Shown here: positions 50,303 to 62,521 of the stretch, in pieces
Position numbering within the stretch: position 1 is the stretch's first letter
How the letters are laid out: each line of letters starts with the position of its first letter
Source: Euryodendron excelsum
Lineage: Eukaryota; Streptophyta; Magnoliopsida; Ericales; Pentaphylacaceae
Direction of reading: 5' to 3'
Assembly (NCBI GenBank): GCA_033060915.1
Contig: CM065383.1
Coordinates: 14,420,001-14,484,000 of the forward strand
Length of the DNA: 64,000 nucleotides
Position numbers and translations under genes: made by a program
Notes under the pieces: model-generated
The model's input: the letters and a program-made list of their open reading frames with translations, nothing else
What the model was told of the DNA's origin: nothing
The model's database searches: none

Positions 50303-51651
50303 TGGAAGATATATCTGGTTGCACACTACATATCTGTAAGAGTGTTGTTGATAAAATGTTGTAATGGCATTTACTAGATATTTAAAGAACTCAAAATGGA
50401 ATAATATGCTATCCCCCCCTCTCTCTCTCTCTGCATGTGTGCAAGCATTGCACATTGTTATTTACTGATCACCATGTTGACATATAATGGCTGTTGTCTA
50501 GCCCTTGTATAACACAGTAAGCATGTGGGGAAGAATCATGAAATAGGTCCCATAAGAATGCTGTATCGTTTTACAGCTAATCTATTAGCAACATCAAGGC
50601 AAAAGGAAAGAAGAAGGAAACAGAAAAGAAACAGCTTATATAGTGAGTGAGAATTTTATGGTTTTGAACGAGGATGTCGTCGTCCTTGGTCTTTCTGAGG
50701 TCCTCTTTGTGAAAATAAGCATCATCTCTCCCATACAATTCTCCCATCAAAGGTTTGCGAGTTGCAAAATACATTATATGGTCCAAAGCAATAGTTCCCA
50801 GCCGGTCAGATTCGAAACATGTTTATATAGAAATTTCTACTCTATGAATCCCCATCTATTCAAAACCCATATTGGGATCCAATGCTGCGTTACTCGTGTT
50901 TAGAACTTCACACACAGTCAAAAAAACAAAACCACCATCAGCCACGCACAAGATGGAAGTAAAAAGACAGAAACTGAAGACAAAAAAGACAAAAGGCAAG
51001 AAACAAAGACTCCGCTCTAGGCATTAGTGGAACTTTGAACCTCAAAGATGCAAGCAACATCTTAACAAGTTGACACAGCTATTCAACATTTAACCCAGTT
51101 TAACATCGCAATGAAAATTGTGTTGCAAAAAACCAGAAACCCTTTGAATACCGGTAACTGAACATTACTGTGCAGGCTTAGAACAATAATTTGCTAGTCC
51201 ACATCTAATTCTTTTCCATTATAGTAAAGGAAGAATGCGTTCAAGAAAAGGGTATCTTCTTTTTTTGGTGCTTCGGAAGTTAGAGAAAAGGGTATCAACT
51301 TCAACCCTAGTTCTGCTGTGATATCTGGTGACCGGCAAGCCATAGGTTTCCATCACCACAGCTAGGGGGACAAAAAATTATAAGACAAACCAATAGCAGC
51401 AGATGTAGGCTATGCAAAGTTTTTTGATCTGGTATATAGAATCCTCCTACTACATCTATTCTGCCAAAGGATGGTGATTCTGCTAACATTACGAGAAACC
51501 TGGGACACGAGTAACTTCCAGTCATAGAGATTCTGCAATCCCACTACAATCTGACATATATGTTGCATCTATTGAGCAAAATCTAAAAGCATAATAAAAT
51601 TTTGAGTGTTTCTTTTTTCTTCAGGACTGCTTAGGATGTGGATGTTGAGCT
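50303..51651. other. Region between convergent RFC3-like and RER1 genes
   Basis: Should contain both 3' UTRs. ORFs at 50577-50786 (-), 50643-50903 (+) and 51307-51525 (-) show no family similarity. No gene seen. Confidence 0.5.
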
Positions 51652-54600
51652 TCAGTCTCTAGGTGAACTACTGCTGCTTCCAGAAAACTTCTTGCTGGCA
51701 TAATTCTGTCACAGGCGAAGGAAGAAGATATCTTTGTTAAAACAAATTGAAAGCAATTATACAAAACAGACCAACCACAAGCCCAAACCACAGACATCAC
51801 AAAAAATAGCAGTGGTAGCCACAGATGATAATAAATAAAGTCGATTGATAATCACTCACCCGCTTTCCAATATCAAATGGAACATATTTGTATTTAATCA
51901 TGTGCAGAATTTGCCGCTTCATTGTGAGGAAAAACAGAACAATCCAGTAACATAACAGTATGGGCCAGAAAACGGGTACGTCCAGCACAGAGATGAAGGT
52001 CAATACAAATGCCACAACAAAAGCCTTAGTGATGGAATACCTGAAAAAGTGCAACATGAACATGTATTTGTTTCAGCAAATCAGAATGCTTCACACTGTC
52101 AAATGAGTTTCCAATATACAAATAAATATTTGTCAAACTAAGGATGATATCAAGCAACAGGTATTTCTCCCAATCATTCTCAATGGAAGTTATAGAAGGC
52201 AAACAGAGCTTAACTGGCAGGGACATTCAGGTGATTCAAAAGCTGCCCATCAAATTGAACTGATCCCAAATGCTATCATTACAATTTGGTGGAGTCAATG
52301 CATCCGTAAGACTCCATAAATCAGATGGATAAGCCACATGGAACATGTGATCTCCCATGCTAGTAAAATAAACATTCTATAGTAGAAGCTAAAAAGCTAA
52401 ACCTACACTGGCCAGAGCAGAAGGTATAATACTATCATGAATCTGTCCATTTCCCCAACCAGGACAGAAAGAAATCCTTGACATGCACCATGTCCTATGC
52501 TTTTAAATTTCCCCAAAAACAGCTGGTTCTCGCCATCAGCCACCTGGCTGTACTGTGGATAACAATGACTACCTTAAACAAACAGCAGATACAAGAAAGC
52601 GAGAAGTTCCAAATGATGACACAGCATGACAGCTTCTGACATGTCATTGTTATGCACACTTAATATAAACTGGTGAAAAACAATTGCTATCTTCATTAAC
52701 AAGACAAAAAGAAAAAAGAAAAATTGATAACCGAGTTGTGTTATCAATTAGCATACACTGTAATGATCAGACTATTTTTAAAATGAACTATATGAGCCTA
52801 CAAAGCACAGGAAGTGTAATTGTCTCACATACAATGGATCAAATTTTTTTCCCCAAGTAACAATTAGTTCAATGCTACGAAGTAGTACACTCAGATCATT
52901 CATTAACTTTCTTTTTTCCATTCCTTTTACCTAAGTCCTGTTTTCTTTATTTCTTTTTCTTAGTAACTTCTGCATGGGTTGAATAAACACCTCCTTAATT
53001 AAGCACAGGACCCAATGGCTTCCCACAACCTAACCAGGTTAACAACCAAATATGCCATCCCGGCAGATGTCCTTAGCACCATGATATGACAGCAATGGCA
53101 ACTTACAGATAATTGATCCAAACCACATTTAAGGGAGTGAATCCTGCACATCCAGTCAGGGTCAGGTGTCTCGAAAATCAGGTTACTCCAAAGCAAGAAA
53201 TACCCATTTTACTTAAAAAGCACCTAAACAAACCCAACAGAAAAATGATCTTTTATCAGTTCATCTTGTTGGAAATATCTAGGAACCTGTAGCAACTAGT
53301 ACAGATGTGCTTCTAATCAAACTAGTGTCCAAGTGTTTGCTTTTTAACTTCTTCTTAAGTAAAATTAAAGTCTACTCTTATTGTATTACAATCATGATTT
53401 TTAGCCTCTCACCTAGGAGTTTCTATCAAGCATGTGCCCTTTGAAAACCTGCCAAACAAGATGAATTGAAAAAACAGTATAATGAACCCCATTTACAAGA
53501 TCAAGTGTACCAAGATACCAGCTTTAATATTTGAATTCATAATCAAATTTGCATCACGCAACTGCCCAAAGAATTCAGTTAAAAAAACCCCCCTAAAATT
53601 ATCAACTAAAATTGATCTTTCATACACAGATTCCAAGTAGTGGGTTATGGATCTGCTACAGAGTTCATCCCGATTCATTTATACCAATTTGTATATACAC
53701 AAAAGCATACATGCATTCATCTAAATGTACGCAAGAGTGTACACACATGCATGCCTATATATAAACATCAACATCTATATGTGTGTTCAAGTGCATATAC
53801 ACCCACATACGCTTCCATGTAAAGCATTGTTACAGCATCACCACCATTTTCATGCTCCCTATTCACCAAATCTTTTATTTTGCCACAATGGCAAAACGCT
53901 GAGCCAAAAACTTCAAGACAACATAGATTTAGCATATGAATGATTCGGTCACAAGAGAAGACAAATAAGAGTCCCTGACAAGCACAAATAGTTAGCGTGG
54001 CAACTAGCGATCCTGGCTACAGTAATTCATCATTCACCAAGTCATATTATTGCGCCATTATTATGGCGGCCTTTGAACTTTCCTCAATAATGATACCATA
54101 TTGTTCAACTATGGGATTAGCACCAGTACGCTCCTTGTACAACCCCCCACCCCACAAAAAAACACTGGGACTAATAGGCCCCAGCAGGGTTTCTTTGCTG
54201 CAGGCTAGAAAGCTATTGTTTTATCATAGGTATGCACCATATGCAAAGTAAAAGTCCTGATCAATCACAATGGAGTGGGATGGGATCAGAACCAGGCTCA
54301 ATCCACTTAATGAAAGCCCGGTTATTTATTGTATATATCAAATTGCAGAAAAACTTAACATGAAAGCCACTGTAATAGCATGAGGACTAAATCCATTAAT
54401 AACAAAATGGGGGTAATGAATACTTTCAACTCAAGTTTTTGTTCCATCACGTTGGGGAGGCGATTTTGATAAGGTTACTCATCCAATACCTTCATTTAAA
54501 AAAAATCGCTGGCATCATATGTTACCGAAGTTAAGTGGATTAAACATAACTGAATGAGAAAGGAAGGGAGAGAGGATAAAGGAAACACCACATGCATCAA

Positions 54601-55654
54601 GAATGTTGGATCTTTCATGTTGTAGAAAAAGAATTGACACCAAATTTAGCAAAACACTCAGCTTGAGGTAGAACACGATTCCTCCAGCATGATAGACTCT
54701 ACAGCAATTTAAAAGTTGTTGTCCTGTATTCCTACTTGGGTTTTTGGACTATAAAACACCCTAATGCTCAAAAGGGAACAGATGCAATGTCACTTGAGAA
54801 TGCTTCAACCACATTTTTAGTCAAGGCACACAAGGCGTGACCGGAGGAAATCCCTTGCTCCCCAACAAATTTCTTTAAACTCCTACAGAAACCAATGACC
54901 ACCTTTTCGAGTATGAGAGGAGACATAAACAAAAGGTAGTTTACTAAAAAATCCCAGGAAAACATAGTCTACGCAAAATATTTTACAGGAAACCCTTTCC
55001 AAAACAGGCCAATGGTGAATATCTAACACTTGGTTTCAAGTAGGCCTACTAGGCTACTAGAGACTCTAATAATATTTCCAAACAGGATAGTCAAAATGCT
55101 ACCCTATTGAGAACATATGGAAGAAACGAAGCTACTAACATGGCAAAACATGCAGAGGCCACTTGAAGGTAACAGAAATAACTGTCCGGAGGAATGTTTA
55201 GCCCATCAAGAACCCAGAAAAGCAAGATTTAGAACAATATGTGCATTCATAACAATTGAAGTAAAGGGGAAAAATCATATTACCAAAACCTAAACTCAGG
55301 TAGGCGGCGAATGAAAGGCTTGAATTCATCAGAGTCTTTAGTAGGCAAAGAAGCCCCATCCATAGCTTCAACTTCAGGGTCGATCTTGGGGGACAGAAAC
55401 CCAATCAAGAGGTTCAACACGTATATCCCAAGGCCGTAGGACACAACATAGAAACCTCGAACATAGTACACCCTCAATACGTAAATCAAAGCCACCACCA
55501 ATGTCCCCATCCACCTTTGGGGCGTATGAGGAGTAGAACGATCCAGATAGTACTGAAAAGCCATGGAAAAATCATTTCTCCATTTTGCCAATGGCGCTAC
55601 CGCCGGACCATCGCCTCCTGTTCCTTCCATATTAGTCTCTCTAGTAAGTGCCAT
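51652..55654 (-). CDS. RER1: RER1, Golgi-to-ER retrieval receptor
   Basis: Four-span membrane protein of the early Golgi that returns ER membrane proteins by recognising their transmembrane segments. Three minus-strand exons: 55284-55654, 51860-52040, 51652-51705. They join in frame to 201 residues, matching the family (about 190-210). Motifs: [20 protein letters not shown], the first hairpin (about 48-88), [36 protein letters not shown], then the second hydrophobic hairpin in exon 2 with [18 protein letters not shown] and [10 protein letters not shown]. The tail is basic and Ser-rich (KKFSGSSSS). Exon 1 opens [16 protein letters not shown]; family members often begin MEG, so the methionine at 55630 is an alternative start. 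The first ATG is directly preceded on the sense strand by a CT run. Intron 1 is 3.2 kb. Confidence 0.95.
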
Positions 55655-55673
55655 GAGAGAGAGAGAGAGAGAG
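55655..55673. repeat. CT run abutting the RER1 start codon
   Basis: Plus-strand GAGA run of 19 bases, that is (TC)n on the sense strand, touching the first ATG of RER1. Confidence 0.95.
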
Positions 55674-58560
55674 TATTAGTAATAAAGAGTATCAAACTGG
55701 TGAAAACTAGGGCACGCGACAACTACAGTACAAAAGAAGAGACGTTTGGTGAAAAATTGTACCCTTTCTCCGCACACTGACCACCGTAACGACTGAAATG
55801 CAGGTCTTCAATGGAGTAAAATCGTATAACGAACCCTAAAACTAGGTTTTTGAATCAAGAATCAAAATAATAAACTGGGAAGAGAACGGTTCGAAAGGTG
55901 AAAAGTGAAGTGCTAGTGTCTGTACCAGCTGCTGATCTTTGGAGACGTCGGCGTTAGGGTTTCAACGACGGCGTAGCGGAATAGTAAGATGGTGAATGCA
56001 GAACTCCGGTCGTGTTAGGCCTTTTGTTCTTTCTCGGTGATTCGAAGAAAGCAAACCCCGCGTGGGCGGTTTTGTTTTTCATTTTTGTTTATCCAATACG
56101 GTAATGGGGCCCGTTTACTACACCGCGTGGGCCATGCTTTCTGCCATTGATCTTGGGTGGGACGGTGCTTCATCTAGCCAAACTAGGGACGTAAATTCGG
56201 CTCGAGTCACACGCCCGGTCCGAGTTCGTTGGGTCAAAGTTTAGTTCAAGTCCAAGCATTGTATGGGTGGATTTGGACTCCTTTTTGAAAGTCCAAGCTG
56301 GACTCGTGAGCCAAGCCCGAGCCCAAATTCGTCTATGAGCTCGAGAACCCCTTCAATGGTTCTTTTTTTTTCAAATTTAATTTAATTTTTTTTTAAACTT
56401 CTCTACCCATACCTGTGATTCCTCTTTTCAAATTCGTTTTTTTAAAATATATTCATTAATTTTATAAATGTAATTATATAAATAATTTACCTTAGTAATT
56501 CTTATTAATTATATAATAATAAATGTAAGTGTAAAATTTTAAATAAGTTCAAAGAAATTAAATATATATAAGTTTATAAATAAATTTTTAATTCATATAA
56601 CCACAGTGTATAATTGATTATAACTAAATTTATTAGTTTTAAAAACATAACGCTACAAAAAAAACTGGGTCAAAGAGGCTTGACTCAAAGGCTCACCCAA
56701 AAAATCTATCAAAACTTGAGGCTCAAGCTCACGGCCTGGCCCAAAGCCTGAGCCCAAGCTTGTTCTTAGGGTTGTGGGCTGGGCTTAAGTCTTTCCTTTC
56801 ACATTTTGACCCAACCCGACCCATCCCAAAAAATGACGGCAGTCCGCAAAGTCCGATTTGAGCCTAGTAGGCCATGGCCCAAGTCGAGCCAGGGCAACCC
56901 ACTTGACATTCCTAGGGTTTTGTAGTTTTGTGACTTGTCCCGCTAAGCAGAGGTTACCGATGGCTAATATACGTGGGAGGCTCCAATCGAATTTATGCGG
57001 ACTCAACTTTACCTATTATCACATGTCACAAATAATAAAAAAAATTAATTTTAATTTCTATTTTTATTTTTAAAGTTTTTTTTTTCAGTTGCTAGGTTGA
57101 CTATTTTCTTAAGCTTATATAGGGCCAAGGGGTGTACAAAAGAATCAAAAACCGAACCAATCCGACCTCTTTGAGTTGATTTGGTTTGGATCTGTTAGGG
57201 GTTCGGTTTGGTTTTGGGTGTAAAAATTGACAAATCAATAAATTGGGTTTGGTTCTCGGTTTCGTATTGTATGGACTCGAACCAAATTGAGAGCCGAGAT
57301 CGAGACCCGATCTTTATATATCATAAAAGTTTATATATGTTGTATATATGCCATTAGATGATTGTTATTTGTGCTTAACTATTTATTGATTTGTGTTTGT
57401 ATGTCATTTTTTATTTTTTTTAAAAATAAAGGATGCAAAATCAATCCTATTATTTTATTTATTTTTGAATAAATAAGACAAACAATATACATAAAAGTAG
57501 ATCTGATCCAAGCCAACCCGATTTAGACCCGAATTAATCCGAGGTATGGAATTGAACCAAATCAACCCGAACTGAGTTGGGTTGGTTCGATTCGGTTCTA
57601 TTGAATGATCGGTTCTATTTTGGATTAAAAAATCTAGAACCAATCAAGTTCGGGTCGGTTTTGGGTTTAGCACGAACCTAATTCATGCACACCCCTAGTG
57701 CTAGCATCCACATAAATCATGTAAATTTCATACATTAATTTTAATGAAGCTTGAAGCATATATAGGACTATTGTCTACATAAATTATATAAACTTCATAC
57801 ATTACATGAATAATGACTTGCCACAAGAAGGCATGCGGAGTAAGGTTGTAAACAAGCCGAGTCAAATAGTGAGTCGTTCAAACTTGGTTTAATAACCTTA
57901 ATGAGTTTCAAAATGTGTTTAAACTTAGTTTGTTTAATTTTTAAGCTGAGCTCGAGTAGTTTGATTATTTTTTTTGAAGTATACATAAACTTATTGAGTT
58001 GAGCTAAAAAAATTTTTTGAACTTTAAAATGTGTTTTAAGTTTGGTTTATTTATATAATGAGTGAATCGAGCTTTTAATGAGTTGAGCTCGAGCAGCTTG
58101 GTTCGTTTTTCATTCCTAAATTGAGAAGATATTGAACTTAATAAACCATCACTGGGCCACCACTATGATTACCTATTGTCTCCTTTATTTTTCAATTCAT
58201 ATGACTTCTTTGAGCAATGTTGCAACTTGTAAGAGCTCTGGGGCTTTGTTTCTGTTTTTAACTAGTGGCTTTAACTATAACCTCAATGAATCGGTTTGGA
58301 CTATTCTGCAGGACTCATCCGATCCAGTAAGCAAAAGTCCGGCCCAACCCAACCAATATGACACAGATGACTACTGGATGCCCATTGTAATAAACAAAAT
58401 CCGATCCAAGAATGCATTGTGCTTACTGCTTATAATCCTATTTTAGCTAAGTATTCTTATGGTTGTTCCATACAATACAAAACACGGGTGTAATTTGCTG
58501 GAGGGTCCATCTTTTTGTTCACCATAGGAGGACTCACTGGAATAGTTCGGGCAAATTTCT
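55674..58560. other. Leader of RER1, then repeat-rich noncoding DNA
   Basis: Up to about 56060 the sequence is GC-richer and should hold the RER1 promoter and leader. Beyond it lie blocks rich in repeated words (GAGCCCAAGC at 56240-56780; CCGAACC/GGTTCGG at 57128-57696; GAGCTCGAG at 57840-58120). These are characteristic of old nonautonomous transposons. The ORF at 58132-58446 has no recognisable family. No gene seen. Confidence 0.5.
57128..57696. mobile_element. Nonautonomous inverted-repeat element
   Basis: Left end AGGGGTGTACAAAAGAAT and right end ATTCATGCACACCCCT are inverted matches. The interior is made of CCGAACCAA and GGTTCGGTTTGG type words in both orientations. No transposase. I could not find a clean target duplication, so superfamily is open (hAT-like termini are possible). 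Confidence 0.5.
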
Positions 58561-58639
58561 GGGGCTAGATATTACTCGACGTGATACTCCCCAGCCCCCC
58601 TTCGTCGCTTCCAGCGAAGCTATGAGTCAATGACAAGTG

Positions 58640-59691
58640 AATGAACTTGTTTGAAAGGGTCGTGTGGATGAGATAATAGATCTGTTCCATATTAGCCCGA
58701 CTTCCAACTATATTTATTATTTTATATTTATTTTTAATAACTAATTTTGAAATTGCCTCCAAATACAAGAAATTATTCCAAAATTATTTCGGTAGCCGTC
58801 ACCGGTCACACCACGTCACCCTGGTATACAAGAAATTATTTTATATTTATTCTCATAATAAAAATTTTAAAACTTAAAATCATCTCATTCAGATATGTTA
58901 ATGCCTATAAAACTTATGGCATCAATGAGTACATCTTTACACGAAGTAATTTCTCTCCAAATACAGAGATGTAAAATCAGATTCAATTGTATAAGCCTCT
59001 TGTTTGACTATTTTTTTTAACTAGGTTTTTATCTAAAAATTTCTATTTTTTAAATACTTTTCTTATAGGTTATTAATGTATGCTTTTTAGTATAAAAAAA
59101 TCAAAACTCAAAATTTTATTTGTTTCTTTGCTTTTTATTTGTTTTATTTATTTTTTCTATTATTTTAACAACGTACTTATTGATGCCATAAGTTTTATAA
59201 GCATCAACATATCTAAATGAGACGATTTTAAGTTTTAAAAATTTTATTACAAGAATAAATATAAAATAATTTCTTGTATTTCTTGTATACCAGGGTGACG
59301 TGGTGTGACTGATGATGGCCACCAGAATAATTTCTTGTATTTGGATGCAATTTCAAAATTAGTTATTAAAAAATAAATATAGTTGGAAGTCAGCCACAGA
59401 GATGCTTGGACACTAGAATCTGTTCACAAGGTGGCCCAACTGGGATTTAGATGTCTTTCTTTCCATGGGGAGAAAAGACCCTCCATGGTGGAAGTGGCCG
59501 ATGAGTTAGAGCAGATAAGGCTCAGTGGGTGGGCACCAGCGGAGGACTTCATATCAATGGCATCATCTTGTTCATCACCCTGTAATGGAAGCGAGAAGTC
59601 ACAAGCTCAGACCCTAGTTGCCAAAACAAGAAACGGAAGCGGAAGCGTGAAAGGTGGTTTAATAAAAATTATGGAAAAACAAAAATGTTAG
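58640..59691 (+). pseudogene. Receptor-like kinase C-terminal relic, split by a MITE
   Basis: Right of the MITE the frame reads SHRDAWTLESVHKVAQLGFR, then CLSFHGEKRPSMVEVADELE and SGWAPAEDF. These are the last kinase-domain helix and tail of wall-associated/At2g46850-type receptor-like kinases. Left of the MITE, KGRVDEIIDLFHIS continues the same frame once the insertion is removed. Further left a TGA interrupts (after NELV, 58650s), and the rest of the kinase cannot be followed. The open frame stops at 59691. This is a short dead fragment; no ATP site or catalytic loop is present. Confidence 0.75.
58699..59391. mobile_element. Foldback MITE with about 230-bp inverted arms
   Basis: The left end GACTTCCAACTATATTTAT (58699) is mirrored by ATAAATATAGTTGGAAGTC ending at 59391. 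Matching continues inward about 230 bp on each side, including GGTATACAAGAAATTATTTT against its complement, and the CATAAGTTTTAT region. AGCC occurs just outside both ends (58694-58697 and 59392-59395), with one extra C on the left. There is no coding content. It inserted into a kinase exon. Confidence 0.85.
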
Positions 59692-61238
59692 TTAATATAA
59701 GATTAAATATAATATTTATAAGAAAATTTATTAAGAACCTTAAAAAAATATAAAGTATTAAAATATTTTTATGATTGATGTAAATTACTAATACTGTGCA
59801 ATACATATACAAAGAAAGTAAACTTATGATTTGAGTAATTTCAGCTTACAACCAAACATGATTTGCATATTTTCCGCTCCTCTCGTGTGTTTTTTTTTTC
59901 TTGCTTTTTCTTTTCTCTTTCCTCTTCCCTCAATGAATGAACCAAACAAAGCATAAAGGATGTTTTTGTATATAATATATTATAGGCTAGGGATGAGAAA
60001 TACTTCCATCAGTCGGCGACTGATGGACAGCGGTGCCTGATGGTAGACTGTTTATAAGGATTTCTTAGTTTCTACTATTGGAAAATATTGTGTGTAGCAC
60101 AACTTTGAGCCTAAATAAAAGTGGGACCTATGCATTCTTCGAAGTAGGTCTAAGATGTTTTACATTCTCCCCCATAAGGAGATGAAGATCAAACATTTAT
60201 TTGCTTAAATCCAAGAAGATTTGAATTAGATAATGACTCTCAAAGTAGCCAACATGATCCTAGTTACTTGGATGTAGGTGGTTTGTCCTACATTAATTTC
60301 TTAGGAAAGAAATAATGCGCATATAAAGCCTTCCCTTGAAGTTGGGTTTGGGCCCCAAGGGACACTCCAATTTTATGAATGGAAGAGAACCTACCCAACC
60401 CATAGGTCGACCCACAAAACATATGCGCGCATTGCCCACTCAGGTTAGGCTAGGCTCGGGCGCTGGTGCATTCGACCAAACCGGGTTTGACCTCGATTCG
60501 ATTCTTTTTGTGCCAAATTTTGAATTTAATTATTTAAATTCAAATGGATATGTCCGTTCAGCGTAAGGGCTCGTTTGGTTGGTGTCCCTCTGCGAATATG
60601 CGCTTATCTGCCTATATAAATCGGAGATCCTTCTCCAAATTTTTTTAATCTATTCAAACATAAATGAAGTTTGTCTGAAATCCTGCCTGTACTACCGCAA
60701 CAAAGTTCATCCGAGACCTTGTTGATCTACCGCGACGAAGTTCTGCCGTATTCTCCAGTAGTTGAAGTTCTGTCCAACTGTTGTCGGTTTTAAGTTTCTG
60801 TCGGTATGTTCAACATCTGCTCCCCCACGTGCCTACATGCGCCCACACGCTCCCCATTCAGACACACCGTTGTTGCACCTGCCGATGTCAACTCTAGTGA
60901 TGTCATCTGCTGACTTCAGTCCCCGACCACTAGCTCAGTCGCTGACTCCAGCCTCATGACGTTATCTGCTGACGTCAGGTCCCAGCCTCTAGCCCCCGCT
61001 GCCAGTCCACCAGAACAAGTTTATATCGGTTTTTTTGGCTCTTTTGGCTGGTTCAGTCCTTTTTTAGCCATTTTTTGTTCGGTTTAGACCAGTTCTTAAC
61101 TAATTTGGGCTTTCTAAGTTCAATTTTGTAGTCTATTTTGCCTAATTCTACTTTGGTGCTATTGTTTATCTTGTATTGCAAGCTTTTCTACCACTATTCT
61201 CTATTGTTTGAGTTTCTGTTCTCACACGTCTTTACACT
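59692..61238. other. Noncoding DNA
   Basis: No gene seen. A TATA-like CCTATATAAATCGG at about 60612 and CT-rich DNA leading to the gag-like frame at 61239 could belong to a degraded LTR, but I cannot set boundaries. ORFs at 60336-60566 and 60762-60959 show no family similarity. Confidence 0.4.
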
Positions 61239-61499
61239 ATGGAGCGTTCTGAGGTCTCCAGACCTATTATTATCACTTTTAAGGGTTCTAACTATATTCC
61301 TTGGTCTCATGTTATGTCTAGTTTTTTCAAGAGGAGGAAACTTTGGCGCTATGTCACTGGCAATATTGAGACACCTATTAAAGGTGTAACTAAAACGGTC
61401 ACGGAATTCACTGAACGACTTGAGAAATGGAAAAATGAAAATCATCAAATCATCACCTGTCACTTTTATGGGCTCAAGTACTTCTTCAAGGGATACTAA
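61239..61499 (+). pseudogene. Copia gag N-terminal fragment
   Basis: The frame reads FKGSNYIPWSHVMSSFFKRR, then KLWRYVTGNI and a Glu/Lys-rich segment ending NHQII. This is the opening of copia gag proteins (FxGxNYxxWxxxMxxFLxGRKLWxYVTGxI). It stops after about 87 codons, and no pol follows. It is unrelated in frame or strand to the copia element at 19-25 kb. Confidence 0.7.
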
Positions 61500-62521
61500 A
61501 ACTCACTATTAAAGCAAGTGGATAGTATCCTCGGCAAAATGTGAAAATTGTAAGAAGCACCAAAATAATATACATATGTATATATACACCTATACATAAA
61601 ATAATATGGTTTCATGATTCATGAACTATTTCTTTATTCTTCATTCGTAGATGTTGATATTAATGAATGGAATCACCCATTATCAATAGATCTCGTAAGA
61701 AATGAGAGAGAATATATATCATTTGCACAAAGAGATATTGATGGTGAGAAGTGAGAACTTATATGTATACACATTGAGATCAAGAAAGAACATTGTTGCA
61801 AGTTAATTTAAACCTCCCTGACGGCAAAGAAATTTTAGCCACACTTATTTCATAAGCCCTTTCTCTGGAGATACAAAGTTGACCAATCTACACGCCCATT
61901 CTAGTATAAGAAATTAGGACAAATTTTCGGTATGACAGTTACACCATGTGACAGCCGTTCTGATTTCGACCTTACTAGGAGGATGGCTCAATTAATTTGT
62001 AAATTATGCATCACAATGGCCATGTTACATGAAAATCACGCGTCCACGGTGGTAGTCGATTTTTTATTTATTTTTTATACACAACTTATGATATATATAT
62101 ATATATATATATATAATGATTCAGGCCAATAAATCAAATTACTCAAATTTGAGGTTGGTTGATTGAGCCAATTGATTACAATGTAGAAAAGCAGAAATTA
62201 ATGTTGTATTATTAATCTACTTAAAAAGACCTATTAGATAGGAAAAATATATTCTTCTAGAAACTTTGTATAAAAAATCTCACCGCAATGATGTGGCAAT
62301 GAAACTTCTGTAACTAAGAGCCATATGGGGAGTTTAGTTTTAAACTGAAAGATTATCATTCATCTATATCATTACGCATATAAATTAAATACGATTTTTT
62401 TTTTTGTTGTATGGCATTTGCTGTATTTGTCAATACAACATTGAGCAATCTCTTGTTACTTACTACATGTGATCTTGAACAATAGTTTTTTTTTTTTTTT
62501 TTTAACACAAAGGTATATACA
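61500..62521. other. Noncoding DNA with AT and T runs
   Basis: Contains an AT microsatellite (about 62090-62115) and T runs near 62395 and 62485. No gene seen. Confidence 0.5.

Noticed and set aside
58132..58446. 104-codon ORF with a hydrophobic start (possible signal peptide)
   Set aside because: No recognisable family, surrounded by repeat blocks, and the hydrophobic start alone is weak evidence.
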